Positions 56,183 through 63,844 are shown, counted from the first letter of the stretch. The stretch is 64,000 nucleotides of DNA from Paenibacillus massiliensis 2301065 = DSM 16942 (GCF_000377505.1 NZ_KB898188.1:62001-126000); one strand, 5' to 3'. The notes: generated by a model from the sequence alone, not told the origin. Program-made: numbers and translations.

Positions 56183-57148
56183 TTGAATAACCTAAGTACC
56201 GCGAACAGGTTCGGGAGAACCGCGGCACATTCATCATCTTCTCGTGGCAGTCTGCTACGCAGATTAATTAAGAATAGGTATCTGTATCTCATGCTGCTGC
56301 CTGGATTAGTCTATTTTATCGTGTACAAATACATTCCGATGTGGGGTGTCGTGATTGCATTTCAGGATTATCATCCTTACCTCGGTATTTCGGGGAGCCA
56401 GTGGGTAGGCTTTAAGCATTTCCAGCATTTTTTCTCAGATCCGAGCTTTCTTCAGCTATTTCGCAACACATTAATATTGGCTATCTATAATCTGGTATTC
56501 TTTTTCCCACTACCGATTGTGATCTCGCTGCTTCTGAACGAGCTAAGGCGGGAAAAATTCAAACGATTCGTGCAGACCATGGTTTATATTCCTCACTTCG
56601 TATCCTGGGTTGTAGTCGCTGGAATAACCTATACGTTCTTTACGACCCAGGGAGGGATTGTAAATGAACTCTTGGTGTTGATGGGCTTCGGTAAAGTGAA
56701 TTTTCTACTTGAAGAGGGCTGGTTTCGCACCTTAATTACCTCACAGGTCATGTGGAAAGAGACTGGTTGGGGGACGATCATTTTTCTGGCAGCACTGTCC
56801 GGCGTCGATCCCCAGCAGTATGAGGCTTCCGTGATCGACGGTGCGAACCGCTGGCGACAGATGTGGCACATTACACTTCCCGCCTTGCGCAGTACGATTA
56901 TCATTTTGCTAATCTTGAGACTTGGTCACGTGATGGACAGTGGCTTCGAGCAAATATTCCTAATGCTCAATTCAATGAATCGAGGGGTTGGCGAAGTATT
57001 CGACACTTATGTGTACACGCTCGGCATCTCACAGGGACAGTTTAGCTTCAGCACTGCTGTAGGAATTTTCAAATCCGTCATCGGTCTTATGATGGTTATC
57101 GGAGCGAACCGCTTAGCCAAAAAATTCGGTGAGGAAGGCGTGTACTAG
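56183..57148 (+). CDS. Oligosaccharide ABC permease, LplB type
   Basis: 321-aa six-helix permease with YLYLMLLPGLVYFIVYKYIPMWG and the EAA loop EASVIDGANRWRQMWHITLP. Of the LplB/YtePQ group, which import rhamnogalacturonan or similar oligosaccharides. The start is TTG 56183: AGGGAGGG stands 8 bases upstream. The nearby ATG 56178 gives only Met-Leu-stop, overlapping the real start. First of three transport genes. Confidence 0.92.
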   Translation: MNNLSTANRFGRTAAHSSSSRGSLLRRLIKNRYLYLMLLPGLVYFIVYKYIPMWGVVIAFQDYHPYLGISGSQWVGFKHFQHFFSDPSFLQLFRNTLILAIYNLVFFFPLPIVISLLLNELRREKFKRFVQTMVYIPHFVSWVVVAGITYTFFTTQGGIVNELLVLMGFGKVNFLLEEGWFRTLITSQVMWKETGWGTIIFLAALSGVDPQQYEASVIDGANRWRQMWHITLPALRSTIIILLILRLGHVMDSGFEQIFLMLNSMNRGVGEVFDTYVYTLGISQGQFSFSTAVGIFKSVIGLMMVIGANRLAKKFGEEGVY

Positions 57149-57169
57149 ACGCTGAGGAGGTGATTTTAG

Positions 57170-58051
57170 GTGCGTAAATACAGCAGCTTTTGGGGCCAAG
57201 TATTTGATATCTCCAACGTTCTGCTTTTGACCATGCTGTCACTGATCTGCATTCTACCGTTCATCTATATTCTGGCAGGATCTTTTTCGAGCTCGGAGGC
57301 AATGCTTCGCACAGGTTTCATACTGTTTCCAACGGATTTCTCACTCGACGGATACAGGTATATATTTTCATCTGGCACCATTCTGAAGAGTCTCTGGGTG
57401 TCCGTATACATCACTGTAATCGGCACAGCCACGAATCTATTCTTCACCTGTCTTATGGCTTATCCACTGACCCGTAAGGATCTGGATGGCAGGAACATGG
57501 TCATGCTGATGGTGCTGTTCACAATGATTTTCAGCGGGGGGATGATTCCTACTTATCTGGTGGTCAAAGCTACTGGCCTGTTGGACAGCATGTGGTCCCT
57601 GATTATTCCCGTTGCCATTAGCGCTTACAATTTGATTATTCTGAAGAACTTTTTCCAGCAGATCCCCAGTGAACTGGAGGAATCCGCCAAGATGGACGGG
57701 TGCAATGATATTGGCATACTCTTCCGCATCATTCTTCCACTCTCTGGCCCTGCACTGGCAACATTTGCACTATTCTATGCTGTTGGACACTGGAACTCTT
57801 ACTTTAACGCCATCCTGTACATTAATGATAATGCCAAATGGCCGATTCAGGTCTGGTTACGCCAGATTGTCATTCTGTCAGAAGGGAGCATTGGCGATTC
57901 GGAAGCACTGGACAGTAGCTTCGTTATGCCTCCCGCTGAGGTCATCAAAATGGCTGTCATTGTAATAGCAACCGTTCCTATTCTCATTGTCTATCCGTTT
58001 TTACAAAAGCATTTCGCCAAAGGTGTTCTTCTGGGCTCCGTCAAAGGATGA
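57170..58051 (+). CDS. Oligosaccharide ABC permease, YtcP type
   Basis: 293-aa second permease. The EAA loop is EESAKMDGCNDIGILFRIILPLSGP. GTG start 57170 with GAGGAGGTGAT ahead. The gene is 21 bases after the first permease. Ends FAKGVLLGSVKG, the usual YtcP end. Confidence 0.93.
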   Translation: MRKYSSFWGQVFDISNVLLLTMLSLICILPFIYILAGSFSSSEAMLRTGFILFPTDFSLDGYRYIFSSGTILKSLWVSVYITVIGTATNLFFTCLMAYPLTRKDLDGRNMVMLMVLFTMIFSGGMIPTYLVVKATGLLDSMWSLIIPVAISAYNLIILKNFFQQIPSELEESAKMDGCNDIGILFRIILPLSGPALATFALFYAVGHWNSYFNAILYINDNAKWPIQVWLRQIVILSEGSIGDSEALDSSFVMPPAEVIKMAVIVIATVPILIVYPFLQKHFAKGVLLGSVKG

Positions 58052-58088
58052 CCCGTCCTATAGCTTCAATACCAAAGGGAGGTTCAAC

Positions 58089-59552
58089 ATGATGAAGAGA
58101 AAACCGTTCAACAAAGCAATCCTGCCCCTGTGTATCATTCTTGCAGCGACAGGAGTCTTGACTGCCTGTGGCAGCAAGAATGAGTCAACCGCAGCCGTAG
58201 AGGATGGTACAACAAGCATATCCATTATGAATGTATTGTATGACGCGGAGCCACCCAAGCCTGATAACGAAGTGGAGCTTGCAATTGAAAAGTATACTCA
58301 TACGAAGCTGGATATGACTTTTGTGCCTGTATCTGCTTATGACGATAAGGTGAATGCGACCATCGCCTCCGGTGAATTGCCCAATCTGATGGTGGTCCGC
58401 AGAGTGAAAGACCCCGGGATCGTAAATGCTATGCAATCGGGCTTATTCTGGGAAGTGGGACCCTATCTGAAGCAGTTCCCGAACCTGGCGAAGCTGGATG
58501 AGGCTGTGCTGAAGAATAGCTCCGTAGATGGAAAGATCTTCGGTGTGTACCGCTCTCGTACACTGGCACGCTACGGATACATTTATCGGGAAGACTGGTT
58601 GAAGCAACTGGGGCTGGAAGTACCTAAAACAGTAGATGACATCTACAAGGTAGCCAAAGCATTTACGGAAAATGATCCGGATCAGAATGGACAACGGGAT
58701 ACCTTCGGCATGGAGGTGGATTCTGGGCTGAAGATCCTCAACGGACTCACCGTGCAGTTAGGCGGCCCCAACGTCTGGGGAGAGTTAGACGGCAAGATCC
58801 AGCCTGACTTCATGACAGCTGAATATATGCAAGCTCTGGAATTACTAAAGAAAATGTACAATGAGGGACTAATCAACCAGGACTTCCCCATTGCCAAAAA
58901 AGGCGATTACATCAAGAAAAAAGAAGCTGGAATGTACTTCACCACCATTGATGATGTAAATAGTTATCTTTCGTCCAAGGACCAGCCACTTGCCGTCAAT
59001 GCCGTACAAAATATTTCCGGGCCCAAAGGGGAGCGAATTATGGCTACCTGGGGTTTTGATGGCATGCTGATGATTCCGAAGACAAGCGTGAAGACCGAGG
59101 ATGAGCTACTCAAGGTACTGGACTTTGTAGACAAACTTGCAGATCAGCCTATGCAGGATTTGATGGAGTGGGGTATTGAAGGGACACACTACAAGATCGA
59201 GAATGGCGCAGCTACTCCTACTGAGGGAGCAGAATACAACAGGCCGTACATCCAGCTGAAATGGGATGATGGTGCCAACATGACACCTGGCAATCAAGGT
59301 GAAATTATGACTAACATACAGCACATGTTCAAGGAAAATCAGAAGCTGGCCATTCAGGATTACAGTGTGCCACTCACCTCAGAGACGAATAATCAAAAGG
59401 GGAAAGAATTACAGAAGATTATCACAGACGCTTCGGTCAAATATATTGTTGGTCAGTTGGATCAATCTGGCTGGGAAGCAGCAGTAGATGCATGGAGGTC
59501 CAGAGGAGGCGACCAGATTCTGGAGGAGTTCAACGCAGCGTACAAGCCATAA
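58089..59552 (+). CDS. Oligosaccharide-binding lipoprotein, YtcQ/LipO type
   Basis: 487-aa extracellular solute-binding protein. The lipobox is GVLTAC followed by Gly-Ser-Lys. The family-1-like fold includes SGELPNLMVVR and YGYIYREDWLKQLGLEVPKT, plus an NDPDQNGQRDTFG stretch that may bind calcium. The start is ATG 58089 (MMKRKPF), with GGGAGG 6 bases upstream. No ATPase gene is nearby; such systems share an MsmX-type ATPase. Terminator follows. Confidence 0.92.
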   Translation: MMKRKPFNKAILPLCIILAATGVLTACGSKNESTAAVEDGTTSISIMNVLYDAEPPKPDNEVELAIEKYTHTKLDMTFVPVSAYDDKVNATIASGELPNLMVVRRVKDPGIVNAMQSGLFWEVGPYLKQFPNLAKLDEAVLKNSSVDGKIFGVYRSRTLARYGYIYREDWLKQLGLEVPKTVDDIYKVAKAFTENDPDQNGQRDTFGMEVDSGLKILNGLTVQLGGPNVWGELDGKIQPDFMTAEYMQALELLKKMYNEGLINQDFPIAKKGDYIKKKEAGMYFTTIDDVNSYLSSKDQPLAVNAVQNISGPKGERIMATWGFDGMLMIPKTSVKTEDELLKVLDFVDKLADQPMQDLMEWGIEGTHYKIENGAATPTEGAEYNRPYIQLKWDDGANMTPGNQGEIMTNIQHMFKENQKLAIQDYSVPLTSETNNQKGKELQKIITDASVKYIVGQLDQSGWEAAVDAWRSRGGDQILEEFNAAYKP

Positions 59553-59564
59553 GCGGGGATGTGT

Positions 59565-59607
59565 CAAGAAGGCCGCACCAGCATTACTGCTGTGTGCGGC
59601 CTTCTTG
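59565..59607 (+). terminator. Terminator of the oligosaccharide importer operon
   Basis: CAAGAAGGCCGCAC pairs with GTGCGGCCTTCTTG (14 bp). Tail is C/T-rich rather than pure T. Confidence 0.8.
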
Positions 59608-59613
59608 CTCCCT

Positions 59614-59814
59614 TCACTTCATGATTTTGTCAATCTTCCCGAACAACAGCTTGACCCATTGGGTCGGACCAGGAAGGTTCGGCTGGTATAGAAGAACAAT
59701 GGCCAGAATCGCCGTTCCAAGCGTAACACTGATCATAATCGCACGTAGTCTTCTGGTTGAACAGCCGTGCCATTCACGAAAGATGATCACAGCTGACCAG
59801 GAACAGGATGCCAA
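59614..59814 (-). CDS. Possible small membrane protein
   Basis: A minus-strand frame with a hydrophobic helix (IMISVTLGTAILAIVLLYQPN) and a charged end (WVKLLFGKIDKIMK). It starts only at a TTG. A better ribosome site (GGAGGGAG before ATG at about 59835) drives another frame that stops after 19 codons. The region may be a frameshifted small gene. I do not recognise it. Confidence 0.35.
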   Translation of the reverse strand: MASCSWSAVIIFREWHGCSTRRLRAIMISVTLGTAILAIVLLYQPNLPGPTQWVKLLFGKIDKIMK

Positions 59815-60003
59815 GTGCGGATCTCAGCCTCATGTACTCCCTCCTACTATTCAGTCGATCTAATGTACGATGTTCTGCTCTCGTCGTCAATTTGCCTTGT
59901 CCTGGATTCGCTGGTGTAACCAGTAGCTGCGATAGTATGGCGGATCGGGTGGGACCCTCAATCGATTTGAGCCAGCTCACGAACATGTCTTTCTGGTCGT
60001 CTA

Positions 60004-60062
60004 CAAGTAACTAGTTATAGCTACATAAAGCCTTATGGCTACTGGGTTTTCGGGGTTTTACA
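60004..60062 (+). repeat. Left inverted flank repeat of the island
   Basis: Reads CTAGTTATAGCTACATAAAG then CCTTATGGCT and GGGTTTTCGGGGTT. The minus strand at 63279-63220 carries a clear relative (CTAGTTATATAGCTGAATTG, CCTTATGTGG, GGGTTTTCGAGGTT). Both include a GCC-TTATG-GGC type hairpin. Confidence 0.7.
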
Positions 60063-60106
60063 TCAAGCTTCTTCTACAAGAAAAAACACCAATCTACAAC
60101 CCCTTT

Positions 60107-60128
60107 TGTGGGTAAAACGTGGGTAACT
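60107..60128 (+). repeat. Arm-like direct repeat, left copy
   Basis: TGTGGGTAA-N5-GGGTAACT. The same string with the same 5-base spacing recurs at 63191-63212 in the same orientation. Candidate integrase arm or att-associated site. Confidence 0.65.
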
Positions 60129-60157
60129 TTTTAGGCATTAGATGAGCATAATTATCT

Positions 60158-60192
60158 AAAAAGAGCAGTAAGGGGTTTGCCCTTACTGCTCT
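60158..60192 (-). terminator. Terminator of the YolD-like gene
   Basis: AGAGCAGTAAGGG pairs with CCCTTACTGCTCT; minus-strand tail TTTTT. It overlaps the stop codon. Confidence 0.85.
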
Positions 60193-60526
60193 ATTCATAT
60201 GCCGCAAGTATTTCACCTAGCTCTATCCACTGATAATCTCCATTAGCATTCAGCAGCTTTACCTCTCGACGGCTGGTGTTTAATGCAATCACGGTCCCCT
60301 TCAATACAAAGTCCTCAAAGGGACCAAACACTTTCAACGTAACCGGCTGCCGCTGATTATATGAGTCAACCAGCGCCTGCTCGATCAGCCGCAATTCTTG
60401 GTCATCTAGGATTAGATTCTCCTTCCGCTTCTCTTCTATATACTGCTGCCTGATACGTTCCGCATGTTCTGGCAGTATCATTCTGGAGCTTTCAAACAGT
60501 CCGTTTCCCTGAAGCTTCTTTGACAT
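60191..60526 (-). CDS. YolD-like family protein
   Basis: 111 aa, with the YolD core GPFEDFVLKGTVIALNTSRREVKLL. These proteins occur in prophages and beside UvrX-type Y-family polymerases; role thought to be in SOS repair, mechanism unclear. No polymerase gene is here. GGAGG precedes ATG 60526. Own terminator. Confidence 0.85.
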   Translation of the reverse strand: MSKKLQGNGLFESSRMILPEHAERIRQQYIEEKRKENLILDDQELRLIEQALVDSYNQRQPVTLKVFGPFEDFVLKGTVIALNTSRREVKLLNANGDYQWIELGEILAAYE

Positions 60527-60626
60527 TGGTAAGCCCGCCTCCTGTGGTCAATAGTGATTTCATTGTATACGAACATATATTCCTATATCAATGAAAAATA
60601 AAAGGAAACACCTAGTTCTTCAGGCC

Positions 60627-60699
60627 TTTGCATAGCTATGCAAACCCAAATAACACGTGTTATTTACACGTTGACACGTGTTATTAATACGTGTAAATT
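60627..60699 (+). promoter_or_regulatory. hicAB promoter and operator array
   Basis: TTGACA (60671-60676), 17-base spacer, TAAATT (60694-60699). Around it stand four ACACGTNT-type boxes at 60653, 60666, 60674 and 60688, the first within the perfect palindrome TAACACGTGTTA. Upstream is an 18-bp perfect palindrome TTTGCATAGCTATGCAAA (60627-60644). Probably bound by HicB for autoregulation. Confidence 0.7.
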
Positions 60700-60721
60700 T
60701 ATAGGTGTAAGGAGGGTTGAG

Positions 60722-60910
60722 ATGAAGGCATACAATTCGAGAGAAATTATCAAGATGCTCGAAGAGGACGGATGGTACATAATAGGTGTACATGGCAGTC
60801 ATCATTACTTCAAACATCCGACGAAGCCTGGCAAAATAACTGTACCGCACCCTAGAAAAAGCTTTCCTCCTAAGACGCAGGCAAGTATCCTAAAAACAGC
60901 AGGGTTGTAG
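60722..60910 (+). CDS. hicA: HicA family toxin (mRNA interferase)
   Basis: 62 aa of the HicA dsRBD-like fold: YNSREIIKMLEEDGWYIIGV with the catalytic histidine in HGSHHYFKHP and the end KTQASILKTAGL. Translation-independent mRNA cleavage is the family activity. AAGGAGG precedes ATG 60722; the longer frame to 60638 runs through the operators. Confidence 0.93.
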   Translation: MKAYNSREIIKMLEEDGWYIIGVHGSHHYFKHPTKPGKITVPHPRKSFPPKTQASILKTAGL

Positions 60911-60950
60911 GGGCTCCAGCCCCTCCCCCTCAAGGAGGTTAAATATATAA

Positions 60951-61373
60951 ATGAGTAATAAAGATGTGTATCGCTTTTGGGCGCTACTCGATAAGGCTGA
61001 AGAAGGGGTATCCGTTCGCTTTCCTGATCTACCTGGATGCTTTACTTCCGGCGACACAGCAGAAGAAGCAAATGCAGCAGCGCGTGAAGCTCTAGAAGGC
61101 TTTATCTATGTAATGGAGCAGGACGGGGACACTATTCCTTCACCATCAAGTTTAGATGTTATCCTGTCTCAAGCTGAAACCAGGGAAGCTGCTTTTGAAG
61201 TAATGGTATACATGCCGACTGTTCGCGACGCCATGGAGTCCAAAGCCGTGAAAAAGACGCTCACTGTTCCCAAGTGGCTGAATGATGCAGCTGAAGAACA
61301 ACACCTCAATTTTAGTCAAGTGCTGCATGAGGGTTTGAAACGTAGTTTAGGGATTGATAAGCAACGCCATTGA
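60951..61373 (+). CDS. hicB: HicB family antitoxin
   Basis: 140 aa. The N-terminal partial RNase H fold (VSVRFPDLPGCFTSGDTAEEANAAAREALEG) neutralises HicA. The C-terminal ribbon-helix-helix-like part (KKTLTVPKWLNDAAEEQHLNFSQVL) binds DNA. CAAGGAGG precedes ATG 60951. A CATTGA-TGGCAA-TCAATG hairpin overlaps its end (61367-61384). Confidence 0.93.
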   Translation: MSNKDVYRFWALLDKAEEGVSVRFPDLPGCFTSGDTAEEANAAAREALEGFIYVMEQDGDTIPSPSSLDVILSQAETREAAFEVMVYMPTVRDAMESKAVKKTLTVPKWLNDAAEEQHLNFSQVLHEGLKRSLGIDKQRH

Positions 61374-61400
61374 TGGCAATCAATGACCTCATATCCACAG

Positions 61401-61551
61401 GCCGCACTCTACATGAGTGCGTGGATTGAAATATGGCGGTGAATTCTACACACCCCTACGCCTGATAAGTCGCACTCCATGCGAGTGCGTGGATTGAAAT
61501 AGAAAAGCTCTTTGTCATCCACGCACTCCAATTGAGTGTTCGAATTGAACC
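61401..61551 (+). CRISPR. Remnant type I-C CRISPR array (two repeats plus one degenerate)
   Basis: Repeat 1 (61401-61432) begins GCCGCACTCTACATGAGTGC and ends GTGGATTGAAAT. Repeat 2 (61469-61500) begins GTCGCACTCCATGCGAGTGC and ends the same. Both are 32 bases, separated by a 36-base spacer (61433-61468). A third, 22 of 32 match lies at 61520-61551 after only 19 bases. The repeat matches the known I-C type. No cas genes or leader room (27 bases to hicB). Likely a stranded, decaying fragment. Confidence 0.8.
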
Positions 61552-62192
61552 TATTCTACTTTTGAAGTCAGACTGGCCGTCTTACTCTGGTTATCCCAGC
61601 CCAGACCCAACCCAAGCGCTTCTCCTACTGCACGTAGCGGCACATATGTCGTCCCCTCGATAAGCACACCATCTGCTATAGCCTTACCATTTACAATTAC
61701 CTTTGCTTTGTCCACTAGCTTGTCCTTCTTCTTGGGCTGTTGCCCGTAGTATTTAATCAAGTATGCCGTAGGCTCCACCACTCCCGCCTCCGTGGCTGTG
61801 TAGCCATAGGATGGTGAAGCAGCCCTACGTACTTCGTAGTGCAGGTGCGGTCCAGTGGACTTGCCCGTAGATCCCTGCCGACCGATAATCTGCCCCTGAG
61901 TGGCCTGCTGCCCTACCTTGACTGCTGCGCTCGATAGGTGCGCGTATACGTGTAAGTATCCCTTGTCATCTTGCGCGGCAACTACGATATCCATGTTGCC
62001 GAATCCTGAACCCGTGGCCCCCATCTTGGCATGCAGGACCTTACCAGAGGTAAATGCTTTAATCGGACCGTAGCTGTCCTTAGTCTCAAGCACCAGGTCT
62101 ACTCCACGGTGAAAGCGTTGGCCGCCATCCACTGGATGTTCTCTCATCCCAAATGGGCTAGTGCGTCTATAACCTTCGAATGGATTACTCAT
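61551..62192 (-). CDS. Prophage M23 endopeptidase with stalk-type C-terminal domain
   Basis: 213-aa phage endolysin-like protein. M23 zinc site: H28 and D32 (FHRGVDL), H85 (VYAHL), H116 and H118 (GPHLHYE). The C-terminal 50 residues (VIVNGKAIADGVLIEGTTYV, PLRAVGEALG) match the copper-amine-oxidase N-like stalk domain common in Paenibacillus wall proteins. No signal peptide; a holin gene overlaps by four bases upstream. The stop lies next to the degenerate CRISPR repeat. Confidence 0.88.
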   Translation of the reverse strand: MSNPFEGYRRTSPFGMREHPVDGGQRFHRGVDLVLETKDSYGPIKAFTSGKVLHAKMGATGSGFGNMDIVVAAQDDKGYLHVYAHLSSAAVKVGQQATQGQIIGRQGSTGKSTGPHLHYEVRRAASPSYGYTATEAGVVEPTAYLIKYYGQQPKKKDKLVDKAKVIVNGKAIADGVLIEGTTYVPLRAVGEALGLGLGWDNQSKTASLTSKVE

Positions 62193-62428
62193 GCTGCATC
62201 TTCCTTCTTATCAGTACCTGGTACGCCACTTCTGCCTTTCAATATTGCAACGGCTTGCTTGATCGGCTCGGGGATAGGCTGCCCGATCTTGTCGGCATTC
62301 TCAATCCAGCTCAATAACTCGTTAGCCATATAGAAATAGATAATAGCGTCACGGAACATGTGGCCGTCGCCAAGAACACCATCAATGACGTGCCCCGCTG
62401 CGTACCAGTGTTCATACTGCAGCTTCAC
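62189..62428 (-). pseudogene. Phage holin, N-terminal half missing
   Basis: 79 codons. Residues 13-65 match the C-terminal half of the phage holin 4 (TIGR01593 type) family: HVIDGVLGDGHMFRDAIIYF, then YMANELLSWIENADKIGQPIP. The usual N-terminal membrane segments are absent. Reading starts at a GTG right after a TAA, and the integrase fragment begins on the other strand 2 bases away. A deletion junction is the simplest cause. Likely non-functional. Confidence 0.75.
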
Positions 62429-62430
62429 TT

Positions 62431-63185
62431 ATGTTTGAACACGCTAAACGTAAAGGCTTGATCGAAGACGATCCGACTGCTGATGCCGTAATACCAAGGG
62501 AGAAAAGGACAGCGCGTAAAATCGGAGAGAAAAGACAAGTCCTCCCCAAGTTTCTTGAGAAAGACGAGTTAAAAAAGTTTCTTCAAGTTGCTAGGTTTAT
62601 GCTAACTACCAACATGTGGGCTGTATTCGTTGTGCTCACATATACTGGCCTGCGGGTCAGTGAAGCAGCCGGACTTCAGTGGGAAGACATTGATTTTGAA
62701 AACAGAACAATTGATATTAACAAGCAAATTACAGCTCAAGTGTTACCCAATACTCCTTTATTCCTCCGAAAAATGAACAGAGTGAGCGTATAGTGAGTTC
62801 CGGGGAAACAGTAGAAAAGGCTCTTAAAACACTCAAGAAATGGCAAAAGAATGAACGTCTCTCAGCTAAAACATTCAATCCAAAGGACAACTTCGTTTTC
62901 TGGTGCCCCACTTTGCCTGGATACCCTTTTCAAATAACGGGTCTAGGTAGAATTATGCGTAAAGTACTTAATGATGCTGAGTTACCTGTAAACCTTACGC
63001 CACACAGCTTACGTCATACCCATGTGTCGCTACTGGCCTCGAATCCGCGGGTTGGTTTGCCAGAGATTCAGGCACGAATAGGACATAAGAGTAGTTCAAA
63101 AGTTACTGAATTAATTTATCTGCACGTAACAAAGAACCGCCAGATGAAAATTGCTGATGACTTTGAATGGGCCATCAACAATTAG
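62431..63185 (+). pseudogene. Tyrosine integrase, 5' truncated and frameshifted
   Basis: Phage integrase catalytic domain. The first frame (62431-62793) holds the first arginine (TGLRVSEAAGLQW). The second frame (to 63185) holds HSLRHTH, IGHKSSSKV and the nucleophile tyrosine in ELIYLHVT. Around 62745-62760 the frame shifts; the shifted reading YSFIPPKNEQSERIVSSGE restores a normal protein. The N-terminal core-binding region is missing. Inactive remnant. Confidence 0.85.
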
Positions 63186-63190
63186 GCGGT

Positions 63191-63212
63191 TGTGGGTAAT
63201 TTGCGGGTAACT
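63191..63212 (+). repeat. Arm-like direct repeat, right copy
   Basis: TGTGGGTAA-N5-GGGTAACT, same orientation as the copy at 60107-60128, just past the integrase remnant stop. Confidence 0.65.
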
Positions 63213-63219
63213 CGTCAAA

Positions 63220-63279
63220 ACATATAACCTCGAAAACCCTTGCCACATAAGGCAATTCAGCTATATAACTAGCTCTTTG
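63220..63279 (-). repeat. Right inverted flank repeat of the island
   Basis: Inverse relative of 60004-60062, ending immediately before the cymR stop codon. Contains TTGCC-ACATAA-GGCAA, which may also serve as a weak terminator for cymR. Confidence 0.7.
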
Positions 63280-63699
63280 TTAAATATAAAACATGTAATT
63301 ATCAGCCTTCTCCTGCTCCTGGAAGGATATCAGATCCTTCAGCGTCGTGGAGTCCAGCACTTCTGCAATGCTATCGCGGATACGCAGCCACAGATCGCGT
63401 TTTGCAGGATCGTCCTCTTCCGTGAAGTCCACGGGAGAGATCGGGCCCTCCAGCACGCGGATGATATCTCCTGCCGTAATATCGCCAGGGTCGCCAGACA
63501 GAATGTAGCCGCCATAAGCGCCACGAATACTCTTAACCAGCCCTGCATTGCGCAATGGAGCGATCAGTTGCTCCAGATAGTGCTCGGACAGCTGGTTTTT
63601 CTCAGCTATACTTTTCAATGATGTAGGACCTTCGCCGAATTTGATGGCAAGCTCCATCATAATGGTTAGACCATACCTACCTTTAGTTGATATCTTCAA
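63280..63699 (-). CDS. cymR: Cysteine metabolism repressor CymR (Rrf2 family)
   Basis: 139-aa winged-HTH repressor, nearly collinear with B. subtilis CymR: MKISTKGRYGLTIMMELA, LSEHYLEQLIAPLRNAGLVK, IRGAYGGYIL, VLEGPISPV and the ending YMFYI. It has no Fe-S cysteines, as in CymR, and acts with cysteine synthase CysK. TTG start 63699 with AGGTGG ahead. The normal downstream cysteine desulfurase is not here but 21.5 kb away; an island remnant follows instead. Confidence 0.94.
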   Translation of the reverse strand: MKISTKGRYGLTIMMELAIKFGEGPTSLKSIAEKNQLSEHYLEQLIAPLRNAGLVKSIRGAYGGYILSGDPGDITAGDIIRVLEGPISPVDFTEEDDPAKRDLWLRIRDSIAEVLDSTTLKDLISFQEQEKADNYMFYI

Positions 63700-63844
63700 G
63701 GTGCCACCTCATTTGTCAATGTATTCTTATAGAGATGCATGGTATATAGGACACAACAGGTCCTGATTGCCATGATCCGAACATAACACTCCATCCATCG
63801 TAACATATTTGATGCTAATATGGTAACCATTCTTCACAACTACG

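Larger units (their letters stand above)
59815..60190. other. Boundary DNA before the prophage remnant
   Basis: Mixed decayed sequence. A minus-strand open stretch (59858-60009) reads LVDDQKDMFVSWLKSIEG, possibly the remains of a gene. The left flank repeat and the first arm-like repeat of the island lie at 60004-60128. No intact gene. Confidence 0.4.

Noticed and set aside
61374..63280. Functional CRISPR-Cas or anti-phage system at the array
   Set aside because: No cas gene and no leader in the window; only the repeats remain.
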